A stretch of DNA of 64,000 bases from Nitrospira sp. (GTDB taxonomy: Bacteria > Nitrospirota > Nitrospiria > Nitrospirales > Nitrospiraceae), in the NCBI GenBank assembly GCA_018242685.1, contig JAFEBM010000019.1:1-64000 (forward strand). Reading direction: 5' to 3'. The number at the start of each line of letters is the position of its first letter. The first letter of the stretch is position 1. The position numbers and the translations under genes are program-made. The notes beneath the pieces are model-generated. The model had not been told where the DNA came from. It saw only the letters and a program-made list of their open reading frames with translations, and searched no databases. Shown here one piece after another: positions 55,425-64,000 of the stretch.

Positions 55425-56207
55425 ATGAAATTCGATTTAACAGTGGCAGTCAGAGAAGAAGTGGGGAAAGGAGCTGCGCGGTCTATGCGGCGGGCAAGAA
55501 AAATCCCGGCTGTGCTCTACGGCCAAGGGGAATGTCTCTTGCTGACCGCCAATCCGGAGGAACTAGTCAAGATCCTCAAGTCTCATGCTGGCAGCACCGC
55601 GCTGATTTCGCTCACGGTGAATGGAGCACAGTCCAAGCAGAACCGTACGGCCCTCTTACGCGACTATCAAGTCGACCCGGTGACCGGAGCTGTTCTGCAC
55701 GCGGACTTCTTTGAGATTTCCATGAGCAAGCCGATTCGGGTGAAGGTTCCGATTAAAGTCATCGGCGGGATTCCAGCCGGCGTCAAGGAAGGCGGCGTGC
55801 TGCATCACAACATGCGCGATGTACACGTCGAATGTCTTCCGGCCGCTCTGCCTGATCATATAGAAGTCGATGCGTCGGCATTGACCATCGGCAGCGGCAT
55901 TCATGTGAAAGAAATCGGAGTGCGCGAAGGTGTCCGTTTCTTGGATGATGCCGATCAGATGGTTGTCAGCGTTGCGGCACCGATGACGGACGCTAAACTC
56001 GAGGCCTTGCTCACCAGCACCGCTGGAGCGCCAGGGGAGCCTGAAATCATGGCAAAAGGCAAGGAGGCAGTTGGAGCCGAGGGGGCGGGCGCCGAGCCGG
56101 CCAAAGCCGGGGCTGCTGCGCCTGCCGGTGAAGCGAAGGCCGGTGAGAAGAAAGAAGCTGCAGCCGCTCCAAAGGCTGAAAAGAAAGAAGCTGAAAAGAA
56201 GAAGTAA
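55425..56207 (+). CDS. rplY: 50S ribosomal protein L25 (Ctc-type)
   Basis: 260 residues. An L25 domain (KGAARSMRRARKIPAVLYGQ) binding 5S rRNA, a TL5-type C-terminal domain, and a low-complexity Ala/Glu/Lys tail of about 55 residues ending in many lysines. The tail is longer than in many relatives. Confidence 0.92.
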   Translation: MKFDLTVAVREEVGKGAARSMRRARKIPAVLYGQGECLLLTANPEELVKILKSHAGSTALISLTVNGAQSKQNRTALLRDYQVDPVTGAVLHADFFEISMSKPIRVKVPIKVIGGIPAGVKEGGVLHHNMRDVHVECLPAALPDHIEVDASALTIGSGIHVKEIGVREGVRFLDDADQMVVSVAAPMTDAKLEALLTSTAGAPGEPEIMAKGKEAVGAEGAGAEPAKAGAAAPAGEAKAGEKKEAAAAPKAEKKEAEKKK

Positions 56208-56209
56208 CG

Positions 56210-56803
56210 TTGCACCTGCTCGTTGGACTGGGCAATCCCGGAAAAGCCTACGCCCAGACCCGTCACAATGTCGGCATGTGGGTCATCGAGCGGGCGGCCG
56301 CTCGATGGTCGATCCGACTCTCACTACGTGGCACAGCTCAACGAGGTTCCGGACGCCTGGGAGGGAAGTTGGTCGAGTTGGCCGGCCTGCTCGACTGGAT
56401 GAATATTTCAGGCCCTCCGTTGAAAGGCCTCCTACGAGAATTTGGGCTCGCCGTTAACGAACTCATTGTCGTGCACGATGATTTGGATTTGGAGCCGGGT
56501 CGGTTGCGGATCAAGCTTGTCGGTGGCCATGGAGGACACAACGGGATCAAATCCATCATCGAAGCGCTCGGAACTCCGCAATTCGTGAGGTTGAAGATTG
56601 GGATCGGGCGCCCTGCTCCGGGTCAAGATTCCGCCGACTACGTTTTAGAACCGGTGATGAAGGATGAGATGTCCGTCTTTGAGCCCTGTCTGGAGCGGGC
56701 AGTGGATGCACTGGAATGTCTGATTCATCGTGGACCCGAAGTGGCGATGAATCAGTTTAATGTCAGAGAGAAGGTCGTGGATGAAAGAGAGGATGAAATC
56801 TAG
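56210..56803 (+). CDS. pth: Peptidyl-tRNA hydrolase
   Basis: 197 residues. GLGNPGKAYAQTRHNVGMWV with the catalytic His, VVHDDLDLEPGRLRIK with the Asp, GGHGGHNGIKSII. Start codon is TTG, 2 bp after the rplY stop; it lacks its own strong ribosome binding site, so translation is probably coupled. Confidence 0.93.
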   Translation: MHLLVGLGNPGKAYAQTRHNVGMWVIERAAARWSIRLSLRGTAQRGSGRLGGKLVELAGLLDWMNISGPPLKGLLREFGLAVNELIVVHDDLDLEPGRLRIKLVGGHGGHNGIKSIIEALGTPQFVRLKIGIGRPAPGQDSADYVLEPVMKDEMSVFEPCLERAVDALECLIHRGPEVAMNQFNVREKVVDEREDEI

Positions 56804-57895
56804 ATGGGTCTTTGTTGTGGCATGATCGGCCTCCCGAATGTCGGCAAGACGACGGTCTTCAATGCACTGACCAGCGGTAGTGCCTTGGCGGCGAACTATC
56901 CGTTCGCGACCGTCGATCCAAACACCGGCATCGCCCTTGTGCCGGACCCCCGCCTCATCAAACTGACGGAGATCTTCATCTCGAAGAAAACCACCTACAG
57001 TACGTTGGAAGTGCGAGACATTGCGGGGCTTGTCGAGGGTGCCAGCAAAGGCGAAGGACTCGGCAATCAATTTCTTGGCCACATCCGAGAAGTGGATGCC
57101 CTCCTTCATGTGGTTCGCTGTTTCCAGAGCACCGATGTGGTTCACGTCAGCGGCGGGATCGATCCGCTTCGTGACATCGGCGTGATCGAAACCGAACTCA
57201 TGTTGTCCGATCTGGAGACCCTTGATCGCCGAAAACAGAAGACGGAAAAGAAAGTCCGGGCCGGTGATAAAAAAGCTGCGTTTGAAGTGGAGTTTCTTGC
57301 CAAACTCATCGGATGGCTCGACAAAGGTGAATGGTTGGGCAATCGAGAGTACACCCCGGAAGAGCGGGCCATCCTCAATGAATGCCAATTGCTCTCAGCC
57401 AAACCGGTTCTGTTTGTCGCGAACGTGTCAGAAGGGAAAAACGCGGACGAGGCCATGGTTCAAACCGTGCGGGAGTTTGCGGCTAAGCGCGGGGCCCGGG
57501 TCGTCACAATCTGCGGACAGCTGGAAGCTGAACTGTCGTCATTGCCTGAGAGCGAACGGGCGGACTTTTTGAACGAAATGGGGTTGACCGAATCGGGGCT
57601 CATCCGATTGACACGAGAAGCCTATACCTTGCTGGATCTGATTACCTTTTTTACCGCCGGGGAAGTAGAATCCCGTGCCTGGCCGATTCCGAGAGGCACC
57701 AAGGCGCCTCAGGCGGCAGGCAAGATCCACTCCGATATGGAACGAGGGTTCATCCGCGCCGAGGTCTACCACTACGACGATCTGCTGGCCTGTGGGTCGG
57801 AAGCGAAGGTAAAGGAGAAGGGATTGTTCCGGCTAGAAGGCAAAGACTACGTCATCAAAGAAGCGGATATCGTGTATTTCAGGTTCAACGTTTAG
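56804..57895 (+). CDS. ychF: Ribosome-binding ATPase YchF
   Basis: 363 residues, Obg family. GLPNVGKTTVFNALT is the P-loop, DIAGLVEGASKGEGLGNQFL the G3 region, and a C-terminal TGS domain (FFTAGEVESRAWPIPRGTKA). Begins immediately at the end of pth. Confidence 0.94.
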   Translation: MGLCCGMIGLPNVGKTTVFNALTSGSALAANYPFATVDPNTGIALVPDPRLIKLTEIFISKKTTYSTLEVRDIAGLVEGASKGEGLGNQFLGHIREVDALLHVVRCFQSTDVVHVSGGIDPLRDIGVIETELMLSDLETLDRRKQKTEKKVRAGDKKAAFEVEFLAKLIGWLDKGEWLGNREYTPEERAILNECQLLSAKPVLFVANVSEGKNADEAMVQTVREFAAKRGARVVTICGQLEAELSSLPESERADFLNEMGLTESGLIRLTREAYTLLDLITFFTAGEVESRAWPIPRGTKAPQAAGKIHSDMERGFIRAEVYHYDDLLACGSEAKVKEKGLFRLEGKDYVIKEADIVYFRFNV

Positions 57896-58047
57896 CTTTC
57901 CTCAACTACCGCACAGACATACCAGTCTTTCATCAAGGGGCGTGAACCGGGAGTTCCTTACTGACTTGACCTGCGCCCTTAAGATGAGCGATTCTCTTGC
58001 CTCATTATGCCGTTGTTGCTCTAAGCCATGTTCCGTAAGTGGTAACA

Positions 58048-58791
58048 ATGCTCGACTCGCTTGCTAACACGTTTGCGTTAAAAGGGATCGTCATCTATTG
58101 GGGAATCGGCTTGCTCTTTTTCGCAGCAGAGTATTGTTGGCCCACACGTCCGGTCCCGTATCTTCAGGTGTTTCTGTCGGATGTGGCAGCCCTCGCCACG
58201 TACCAGGTCTTCTTCGTCTTCGCCGCAGAGGTGACGAACCGAATTCCGTTTCCTCACTATTCCTATTGGCGTTGGCAGGCACTTCCGTTCGGTTTCAAGC
58301 TGATCGTGTTCTTGTTCGTCCTCGACGGAATCGGCTATTGGATGCATCGACTTTGGCATACGCCGTGGGGCTGGCCGATCCATCGATGGCACCATTCGCC
58401 GACAGAATTGTACTGGCTGGCCGGTGTCCGGGCGAGCTTTCCGCAAATCGTCCTTGCCAATGTCCCTTATCTGTTGGCGTTCCCACTCCTCAAACCGGTG
58501 CCATCACTGTTCTTTCCGATCTATTCCTATATGTTGATCCTGACCAATAACTGGATGCACATGAACGTGACTTGGCAATCGCGAAAACTGGAGTGGCTCT
58601 TCGTCACACCACGCTACCATCGCGTGCACCACCTGAGAGAGATCGGGAGGACAGGGGCGAACTTCGGGGTCCTGTTTACCGTATGGGATCGATTGTTCGG
58701 TACGTATGTCGATCCTGAGCAGGTGGAATTGTCAGGGCCTTACGGGATTCAAGAAACCGTCCATCCCGTCCGCATGGCAGTTGGAGTTTAA
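58048..58791 (+). CDS. Sterol desaturase / fatty acid hydroxylase family protein
   Basis: About 247 residues, four or more transmembrane helices and the di-iron histidine clusters HRLWH, HRWHH and HRVHH. Oxidises a membrane lipid or carotenoid; exact substrate unknown. The ATG at 58048 was preferred to the upstream GTG. Confidence 0.82.
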   Translation: MLDSLANTFALKGIVIYWGIGLLFFAAEYCWPTRPVPYLQVFLSDVAALATYQVFFVFAAEVTNRIPFPHYSYWRWQALPFGFKLIVFLFVLDGIGYWMHRLWHTPWGWPIHRWHHSPTELYWLAGVRASFPQIVLANVPYLLAFPLLKPVPSLFFPIYSYMLILTNNWMHMNVTWQSRKLEWLFVTPRYHRVHHLREIGRTGANFGVLFTVWDRLFGTYVDPEQVELSGPYGIQETVHPVRMAVGV

Positions 58792-58841
58792 GCCACGAGG
58801 CAATCATTAATCAGCCGCGACTCGCCGCGTTCAACGATCTA

Positions 58842-59874
58842 GAGCTTTTTTCATTTAAATAGACACAGTTTAATGGTATAGCCTCCCTGCCTTTACGAGA
58901 GAAAGAGGGGGGAGGGGGGCTATGCAGTCCTATTCGCAGGATTTGCGTGATCGGGTTCTTCGTGCGTTGGCGCGAGGGGACAGCCCCACGGCTATTGCAG
59001 CGCGTTTCGAAGTGAGCCGCGAGTGGGTCTACGATGTCAAGAATCGTTTTGAGAAAGAGGGGGTGCGCCATCGCTTGCCTGTGGGGGGCTATCGTGTATC
59101 GCGGGTGGCGGATAAGGAATCGCTCATTCGTGGCTGGATCAAGGAGCGCAAGGATCTGACACTGGCCGAGCTCTGCGAACGCCTGACCGAACAGGGGGTG
59201 ACACTCACCCCCTCCGCATTGTGGCATCAACTGGATAAATGGGGGTTGAGCTTTAAAAAAAACCCTGCACGCCAGCGAGCAAGAACGCGCGGACGTCGCC
59301 CACGAGCGGGCGGAATGGAAAGACCATCAGCCCGCGCTTGATGCCACGAAGCTCGTGTGCATCGACGAAACGGGCGTGTCGACGAACCTGACGCGTTTGC
59401 GTGGACGTTCTCCTAAAGGCGAGCGCTGCCATGCCAGCGTACCGGGCGGACACTGGAACACCACCACCTTCATCGCCGGGCTGCGCGTGGGGGCCGTGAC
59501 CGCGCCGATGGTGCTCGACGGCCCCATGGACAAAGACGCATTCCTCGTCTACGGGCGCGAGTGCCTCTGTCCGGCACTGCACGCAGGAGATCTCGTCATT
59601 GCCGACAATCTCGGCAGCCATAAGAACGACGACGTGCGTGAAGCCATCGAAGGGGGCGGCGCCACCATCCGCTATCTGCCGCCGTACTCCCCGGACTTCA
59701 ACCCCATCGAAATGGTCTTCTCCAAGCTCAAAGCCCTGCTCAAAAAAGCCGCCCACCGCACCGTCGAGGCGCTTTGGAACGAAATCGGAATACTCCTCGA
59801 CGCCTTCTCGCCGCAGGAATGCGCCAACTACTTCCAATCGGCAGGGTATGTGTCTGTTTAAATGCAAAATGCTC
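58842..59874 (+). mobile_element. IS630-family insertion sequence
   Basis: 1033 bp, bounded by TA (58840-58841 and 59875-59876). The ends are imperfect inverted repeats of about 27 bp (GAGCTTTTTTCATTTAAATA left; GAGCATTTTGCATTTAAACA right, complement). TA duplication and a split transposase fit IS630. Confidence 0.85.
58922..59861 (+). CDS. IS630 transposase in two frames joined at an A8 run
   Basis: The first frame (58922-59341) supplies the HTH domains (MQSYSQDLRDRVLRALARGD). The DDE core lies in the second: VCIDETGVS, VIADNLGSHKN and SPDFNPIEMVFSKL. The sequence changes frame at AAAAAAAA (59255-59262): KKTLHASEQERADV continues correctly there. Transcriptional or ribosomal slippage could give the whole protein. 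Confidence 0.8.
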
Positions 59875-59928
59875 TAGTAGTAAAAACACTCCCAACCCGA
59901 CTCGCATGGCGCAAAGAAAGGGATAACT

Positions 59929-60468
59929 TTGGGAAAGGTTATTTTCTTGTTGGGAGCGGGTGCTTCTGTAGATGCTGAAATGCCTATGGTAACCGAACTC
60001 ACCAAAGAACTGGCCGCCTTACTGCATACCCTTCCTGATATGAACGGTACACCTTGTCCTGCATACAAGGAAGCTTTCGACCATATCGCAGCTCATGACT
60101 CATCTGTAGCAGAGAACTATGAAAGGTTTTTTGAATGGGTCAAACTTATTCGCGATGTAGAGCGAAAACCGTTCAGGAGGATTATCAATACCAGAATTAG
60201 TTGAGTCATTGTCTCATTTACCTTTTGTCCTTTGCGAGGCCATTGCCCGCCTGATTCGTTCAAGGCAGACAAAGCCGTGCTACCTGGCAAAACTTGCAGA
60301 TTTTGTTCCTTCTCATGGCCGGTTAAAGGTCTTTAGCCTCAACACGATTGCTGTGTTGAAGAAGCATGCCGGCTAGGAGAGATAGATTTGACTACAGGAT
60401 TCGATCCCACAACTAAAACCTGGAGCCCAAACCTATTCCAATCACGAAATAAAGGTTTGAGTTCTAAC
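59929..60468 (+). pseudogene. SIR2-like domain gene, frameshifted and truncated
   Basis: Fragment 1 (frame to 60204) has GKVIFLLGAGASVDAEMPMV, the NAD-site start of SIR2-like defence proteins. Fragment 2 in the next frame (60191-60375) reads ELVESLSHLPFVLCEAIARL and HGRLKVFSLN. Fragment 3, back in the first frame from 60346, reads DCCVEEACRLGEIDLTTGFD and ends where the IS30 begins. Two frameshifts and loss of the 3' part make it inactive. Confidence 0.75.
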
Positions 60469-61519
60469 TCCAAGTGCAACACTGCGAGCCCAGATGGGCT
60501 ATGGTGTTGCCATGCACACGAGATCGTACAGGCACCTGAGTGCCGACGAACGTGAAACCTTGAGCCTGGGATTGGCCCGGGGCCATTCGCTGTGGATGAT
60601 GGCTCGAGTGTTGGGCCGCGCGGCCAGCACACTGAGCCGGGAATATGCCCGCAACACGACCCGAGGCCAACCGTATTGGGCTTGCACGGCGCAGGCCCAG
60701 GCGGTTGTCAGCTCCCAGCACCCTCGACGCCCCCGGAAACTGCTGGATCCCTGGCTGTGGCAGTATGTCCGAACCCAGCTGACGCAGGGCTGCTCGCCGG
60801 AGCAGATTGCCGGGCGCCTCCGCCGCGAGTATCCTGACGACATGGGACGCCGTCTCTCGGCCGAGACCATCTATGTGGGCCTGTATGTGCTGCCTCGCGG
60901 AGCCCTGCGGAGCGAACTCCTGACGGCCCTGCGTCAGGCGCGCAAGATGCGTCGATCTCGATCGCGAGGGCGGATCGCCGGGGCCACATCCCCAATATGA
61001 CGCCGATTGCCGAGCGTCCCATCGACGTGGCCCCTCGCACGGTGCCGGGTCACTGGGAAGGTGATCTCCTCAAGGGGGCGCGCAATGGCTCGGCCGTCGG
61101 CACCCTGGTGGAGCGGACGACGCGGCTGGTCATCCTGGTCAAGATGACCGGCACTGATGCAACGAGTGCCTGCCAGGGCTTCACGAAGAAACTCCGACAT
61201 GTGCCCGCGACGCTGCGGAAAACCCTGACGCATGATCGAGGAAAAGAGATGGGCCGAACACGAACGGCTGGCCAAGCGCTTCGCGATCCGCGTCTTCTTT
61301 GCTGATCCGCATTGTCCCTGGCAACGCGGCACCAATGAAAACACGAATGGCCTGCTCCGTCAGGACTTGCCGAAGGGCACCGATCTGTCGGGCTACACCC
61401 AACGGGAGTCGAACGCCATCGCCGATCGGCTGAACACACGCCCTCGCAAATGTCTCAACGTTGCGACGCCCCAGGAAGTCTCTGCGCACGTGCGCCATCA
61501 TTCACCGGTTGCACTTGGA
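60469..61519 (+). mobile_element. IS30-family insertion sequence, inactivated
   Basis: About 1051 bp between 12-bp inverted repeats TCCAAGTGCAAC (60469-60480) and complement (61508-61519). Target duplication not clear. It truncates the SIR2-like remnant. Confidence 0.65.
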
Positions 61520-61525
61520 CCTTGA
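60512..61525 (+). pseudogene. IS30 transposase with two frameshifts
   Basis: HTH and N-terminal part (MHTRSYRHLSADERETLSLG) in one frame to about 61000, then GHWEGDLLKGARNGSAVGTL in another to about 61250, then ADPHCPWQRGTNENTNGLLR back in the first. The catalytic residues (GHWEGD, HDRGKE, GTNENTNG) are all present but split. Confidence 0.8.
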
Positions 61526-61581
61526 AACCGCCCCTCTTTTAAAAGGAAAGCAGATGGTCATTGAACCAGGCCACCCAACTT

Positions 61582-61776
61582 TCATGGAGGTCGGAGACCG
61601 GAAATGTTGATTCTGATATCGAGAAGCCGAGTGAGGCTCTCCATCTGTTTACGCTCGGACAGATGAGAACAGTCACCACGGATCATACCGCAGACGTTAG
61701 TGTGTGTAACCCCGATACGTGGGGCAGCTGTGTGTTGAGTTAGCCCTTGGTGGCCGAGGCGGGTTCTGGATCTCAA
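61582..61776 (-). pseudogene. Xre-type antitoxin HTH remnant
   Basis: 64 residues on the minus strand. GLTQHTAAPRIGVTHTNVCG and MESLTRLLDIRINI follow the pattern of HigA2-type HTH antitoxins (QTEAA..LGVTQPRVSDLMRG) but key positions are changed and no partner is present. It is downstream of brnA. Low confidence as a functional gene. Confidence 0.45.
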
Positions 61777-61811
61777 TCATCAGCCCAGCCTTGATCGTGG
61801 CCGCCACGTCG

Positions 61812-62123
61812 TTACGCCGCACGCGGACGTCGGCGCGACCGTTCACGACTCTTCGGCGCACGTGGTCGGCGCGGAGCCTGATGTTCCATGGCTGCGCGCA
61901 GGATGCGGTTCAGCCGTGTCTGATACCCCTTCCCATGCATTTTGAGCCAGTCGAGGACATCGATGTCGAGGCGCACCGTCACTTGTTGCTTCGCCGGTGG
62001 CCAGGCCTCGGTCGCCTTCTTGAGAAACGAGTGATCCAGCGGAGGGATCTCCGAATAGTCGATGTCCCGATCCCTGAGCCGATCAAGTCTCGCCAAGTCG
62101 CTTTTGATAGATTTTCTGCTCAC
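61812..62123 (-). CDS. brnA: BrnA-family antitoxin
   Basis: 103 residues. PPLDHSFLKKATEAWPPAKQ and QVTVRLDIDVLDWLKMHGKG, then YQTRLNRILRAAM: a BrnA ribbon-helix-helix antitoxin. Overlaps brnT by 41 bp, the standard order toxin then antitoxin. Binds BrnT and represses the operon. Confidence 0.85.
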   Translation of the reverse strand: MSRKSIKSDLARLDRLRDRDIDYSEIPPLDHSFLKKATEAWPPAKQQVTVRLDIDVLDWLKMHGKGYQTRLNRILRAAMEHQAPRRPRAPKSRERSRRRPRAA

Positions 62124-62364
62124 GGCGGTTCGCCTTTCTCATAGAGATGATGCGCGTGGTCTCGTGCCCGCGCGGGGAGTGGGCCATCACCACGACCCGC
62201 CCGGCGAGCGTCCCGAGACTCACCAGCCGGTTCTCTCCATAATCGAAACGGTCATCGACGAAGGTCACACAGCGTCCGGCGAAGACCCGTTCGGCATCGG
62301 CAAAGTCTAAGCCGTGCTTTGCGCGATTGCTGCGATTCTTGGCTTCGTCCCATTCATAGCGCAC
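62083..62364 (-). CDS. brnT: BrnT-family toxin
   Basis: 93 residues. YEWDEAKNRSNRAKHGLDFA and the C-terminal IISMRKANRREQKIYQ are the BrnT signature. Acts as ribonuclease in known members. Start GTG at 62364. Confidence 0.87.
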   Translation of the reverse strand: MRYEWDEAKNRSNRAKHGLDFADAERVFAGRCVTFVDDRFDYGENRLVSLGTLAGRVVVMAHSPRGHETTRIISMRKANRREQKIYQKRLGET

Positions 62365-62990
62365 GATCTACTGTAACTACGTTTGTCGCTACATGCAAAT
62401 CGTACCATACACCGCACTCCCGTGTGAAGTGAAGTACCGTGGTCAGCGTAGAAACTTCACGAGGCCTGTAGTGCAGCAGGTGAAGGGAGCGTTCGATCAT
62501 CGACTGTGCGATTGGTGGGTGTACCGGGGAAGGATCGATCCCCAAGGCCCAGTCGTGCAGCAAGTTGGCAGGAGTTCCGAGGGCGACCTGTAAATGCGCC
62601 AACGAGACAGAGGCAATCGTGCCGAGCGTAAGGAGGTTTAAATCCTCTAACCGTTGTAAGACACCGTGAGGTGTGGATACGGTGAAGGCCGGGAAGCAAC
62701 ATGGTCGGCAACGGAGCGAGGAACGATTGCTCACAATCGGAGTGGATCGACAACACTTGGGGTGGTTTCATGAGTGATGTCGCGGCCAGTTGCGAGACCA
62801 GTTTGTTTCCCGCCAATCCGATCGTACTCGGCCATCCCTCCGGATGGGTCAACTCTCGACTGATGCGGGTCGCTGTATCGATGGGAGGGCCGAAGAGTCT
62901 GGTTGTGCCGGTGAGGTCCAGGAAGAACGAGCCGGGCCTGATCGATTCTCAAACCGGTGTAAAGGACGAGATATGGTGTTGCAACCTTGA
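62354..62990 (-). pseudogene. Y-family DNA polymerase (DinB/ImuB-like) remnant
   Basis: On the minus strand: FFLDLTGTTRLFGPP and STIGLAGNKLVSQLAAT, then QSFLAPLPTMLLPGL in one frame, continuing as VLQRLEDLNLLTLG and DWALGIDPSPVHPP, then MIERSLHLL in another. These correspond in order to the palm (DEAFLDLTGT), the GIAxNKLxAK block, and the HhH/little-finger start. Frameshifts near 62700 and 62930 and no intact N-terminus show decay. Confidence 0.68.
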
Positions 62991-63154
62991 TCCCAGTCAA
63001 GTACGTAGAAAATCCAGGCATACGGTGCAAGGCAGATAAGTGGAGGGCGGTGAGGTAGGAAACGCTCCACCGGAAGAAACGATAGCTCTCACAGGTGTTG
63101 GATTTGCTGAAGCCTGGGTTGAAGAGCCGTCCTTCCTTGTCAGCCTCGCTTTTG

Positions 63155-63184
63155 TTGACAGCCATTTCCACCCTGTGCTACCGT
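63155..63184 (+). promoter_or_regulatory. Possible rpsF promoter
   Basis: TTGACA at 63155-63160 with a weak -10 near 63178-63184 (CTACCGT), about 80 bp before rpsF. The -35 is good, the -10 poor. Confidence 0.35.
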
Positions 63185-63263
63185 CCACCCTTCTTTACGC
63201 CAAATAGGCACCTACACCTCGCTCCCGGCTGGTTCGGGGGCCTTTGTCCAGGAGGATCGCTGC

Positions 63264-63611
63264 ATGGAGCTCTACGAGTCTCTGTTTATCATTCGTCCGT
63301 CCGTCTCCGATGAGGAGACCAAGACGCTCATCGACAAGATGAAAAACGTCGCCGATAAGACCGGCGCCCAATTCATCAAAGCCGAGAATTTAGGGAAGAA
63401 AAAGCTCGCTTACGAAGTACGTCGCGAGCGGAAGGGTACCTACGCCTATTTCTACTTTAAGGCGCCGAACAATACGGTCGGTGAGCTCGAACGGGCGTAT
63501 CGATTGGAAGACAACATCATCAAGTTTTTGACGGTCCATCACGAAAAACCCTTGGTGGAACGGCGTCCGGTGGAAGCCTCGACACAGGAGTCAAACGGTG
63601 GCCGGATTTAA
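63264..63611 (+). CDS. rpsF: 30S ribosomal protein S6
   Basis: 115 residues: MELYESLFIIRPSVSDEETK, LGKKKLAYEVRRERKGTYAY, standard S6. Binds S18 on the small subunit. Good AGGAGG upstream. Overlaps ssb by 14 bp. Confidence 0.95.
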   Translation: MELYESLFIIRPSVSDEETKTLIDKMKNVADKTGAQFIKAENLGKKKLAYEVRRERKGTYAYFYFKAPNNTVGELERAYRLEDNIIKFLTVHHEKPLVERRPVEASTQESNGGRI

Positions 63612-63996
63612 CAAAGTCATCCTTCTGGGGAACCTCACCCGTAATCCTGAGCTCCGGTATACGCCGAGCGGGACACCGGTGGCGAGTTTTGGCTTGGCGG
63701 TGAGCCGTCGGTTTAAGCAGGGTGACGATTTGAAGGAAGAAGTCTGCTTTGTCGATATCGTGGTATTCGGCAGACAGGCGGAGCATTGCGGGCAGTATCT
63801 CAGTAAAGGCAACGGGGCGATCATCGAAGGCCGGTTGCAGCAGCGCCGATGGGAAACGGAAGACGGCCAAAAACGCAGCAAGCATGAAGTGGTCGCGCAG
63901 ACCGTGACGTTCATGCCCAAGCGTCAAGACGGTGGGACGAGTGCGGAACCTCCGATGCACGATGAGCCCGGCTATGAAACAGGCGAAGAAGGTTAA
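63598..63996 (+). CDS. ssb: Single-stranded DNA-binding protein
   Basis: 132 residues. OB fold: FNKVILLGNLTRNPELRYTP, GTPVASFGLAVSR, and VVFGRQAEHCGQYLSKG. The short acidic tail ends ETGEEG rather than the DDDIPF peptide that binds partner proteins, so this may be a shorter or secondary SSB. GTG start within rpsF. Confidence 0.92.
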   Translation: MAGFNKVILLGNLTRNPELRYTPSGTPVASFGLAVSRRFKQGDDLKEEVCFVDIVVFGRQAEHCGQYLSKGNGAIIEGRLQQRRWETEDGQKRSKHEVVAQTVTFMPKRQDGGTSAEPPMHDEPGYETGEEG

Positions 63997-64000
63997 CAGC

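Noticed and set aside
62365..63150. A group II intron or structured RNA, and several overlapping minus-strand frames
   Set aside because: No domain V-like sequence was seen; the protein blocks of a Y-family polymerase account for most of it.
1..64000. CRISPR arrays
   Set aside because: No series of regularly spaced identical repeats of 23-40 bp was seen; the GAGCTC array is too short in unit and lies in a promoter.

Overview
The window is bacterial chromosome, probably from a Nitrospira-like member of Nitrospirota. This is an inference from the diderm cell-wall genes using meso-DAP MurE, the gene style and order, the abundance of PilZ proteins, and protein sequences that look like that group; no rRNA is present to confirm it. 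Coding is dense, with a long plus-strand core of division and envelope genes flanked by accessory islands rich in insertion sequences and toxin-antitoxin modules. I saw no tRNA, rRNA or CRISPR array.

Region 1 (1-4060): a TetR regulator and an RND efflux adaptor broken by an in-frame stop, two single-domain PilZ proteins, and a complete IS5/IS427-type insertion sequence. Region 2 (4139-15391): a putative phosphonate or phosphonolipid head-group locus. It holds a PEP-mutase/nucleotidyltransferase fusion, two-subunit phosphonopyruvate decarboxylase, an AEP-type transaminase, a cytidylyltransferase-like protein, a nucleotidyltransferase/CDP-alcohol phosphatidyltransferase fusion and a flippase-like membrane protein. 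The mutase and the other genes are divergent, and a 3.2-kb IS1-family element carrying a HigBA/ImmA-type toxin-antitoxin set is inserted between them. It has 18-bp perfect terminal repeats and an 8-bp target duplication.

Region 3 (15367-25385): two more PilZ proteins, a duplicated glutathione-transferase-like gene surrounding a DUF4258/YgiT pair, and a solitary DndB. The dndB promoter carries GAGCTC palindromes, four of them spaced exactly 22 bp apart. CstA, YajQ, a BNR-repeat lipoprotein and a secreted protein with a 13-residue repeat follow.

Region 4 (25593-46502): a complete dcw cluster, rsmH-ftsL-ftsI-murE-murF-mraY-murD-ftsW-murG-murC-murB-ddl-ftsQ-ftsA-ftsZ, followed by pgeF, yggS, proC, yggT and divIVA. 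Most genes overlap or nearly abut. mraZ is absent, yet three MraZ-like TGGGN repeats lie between a strong promoter and the rsmH start. Region 5 (46580-58791): a serine hydrolase, pgsA, pilC-pilS-pilR, ispE, prs, rplY, pth, ychF and a membrane hydroxylase.

Region 6 (58842-63150): a decay hotspot holding an IS630 element, a frameshifted SIR2-like defence gene cut by an inactivated IS30, an Xre remnant, BrnT/BrnA, and a Y-family DNA polymerase pseudogene. The window ends in rpsF-ssb.
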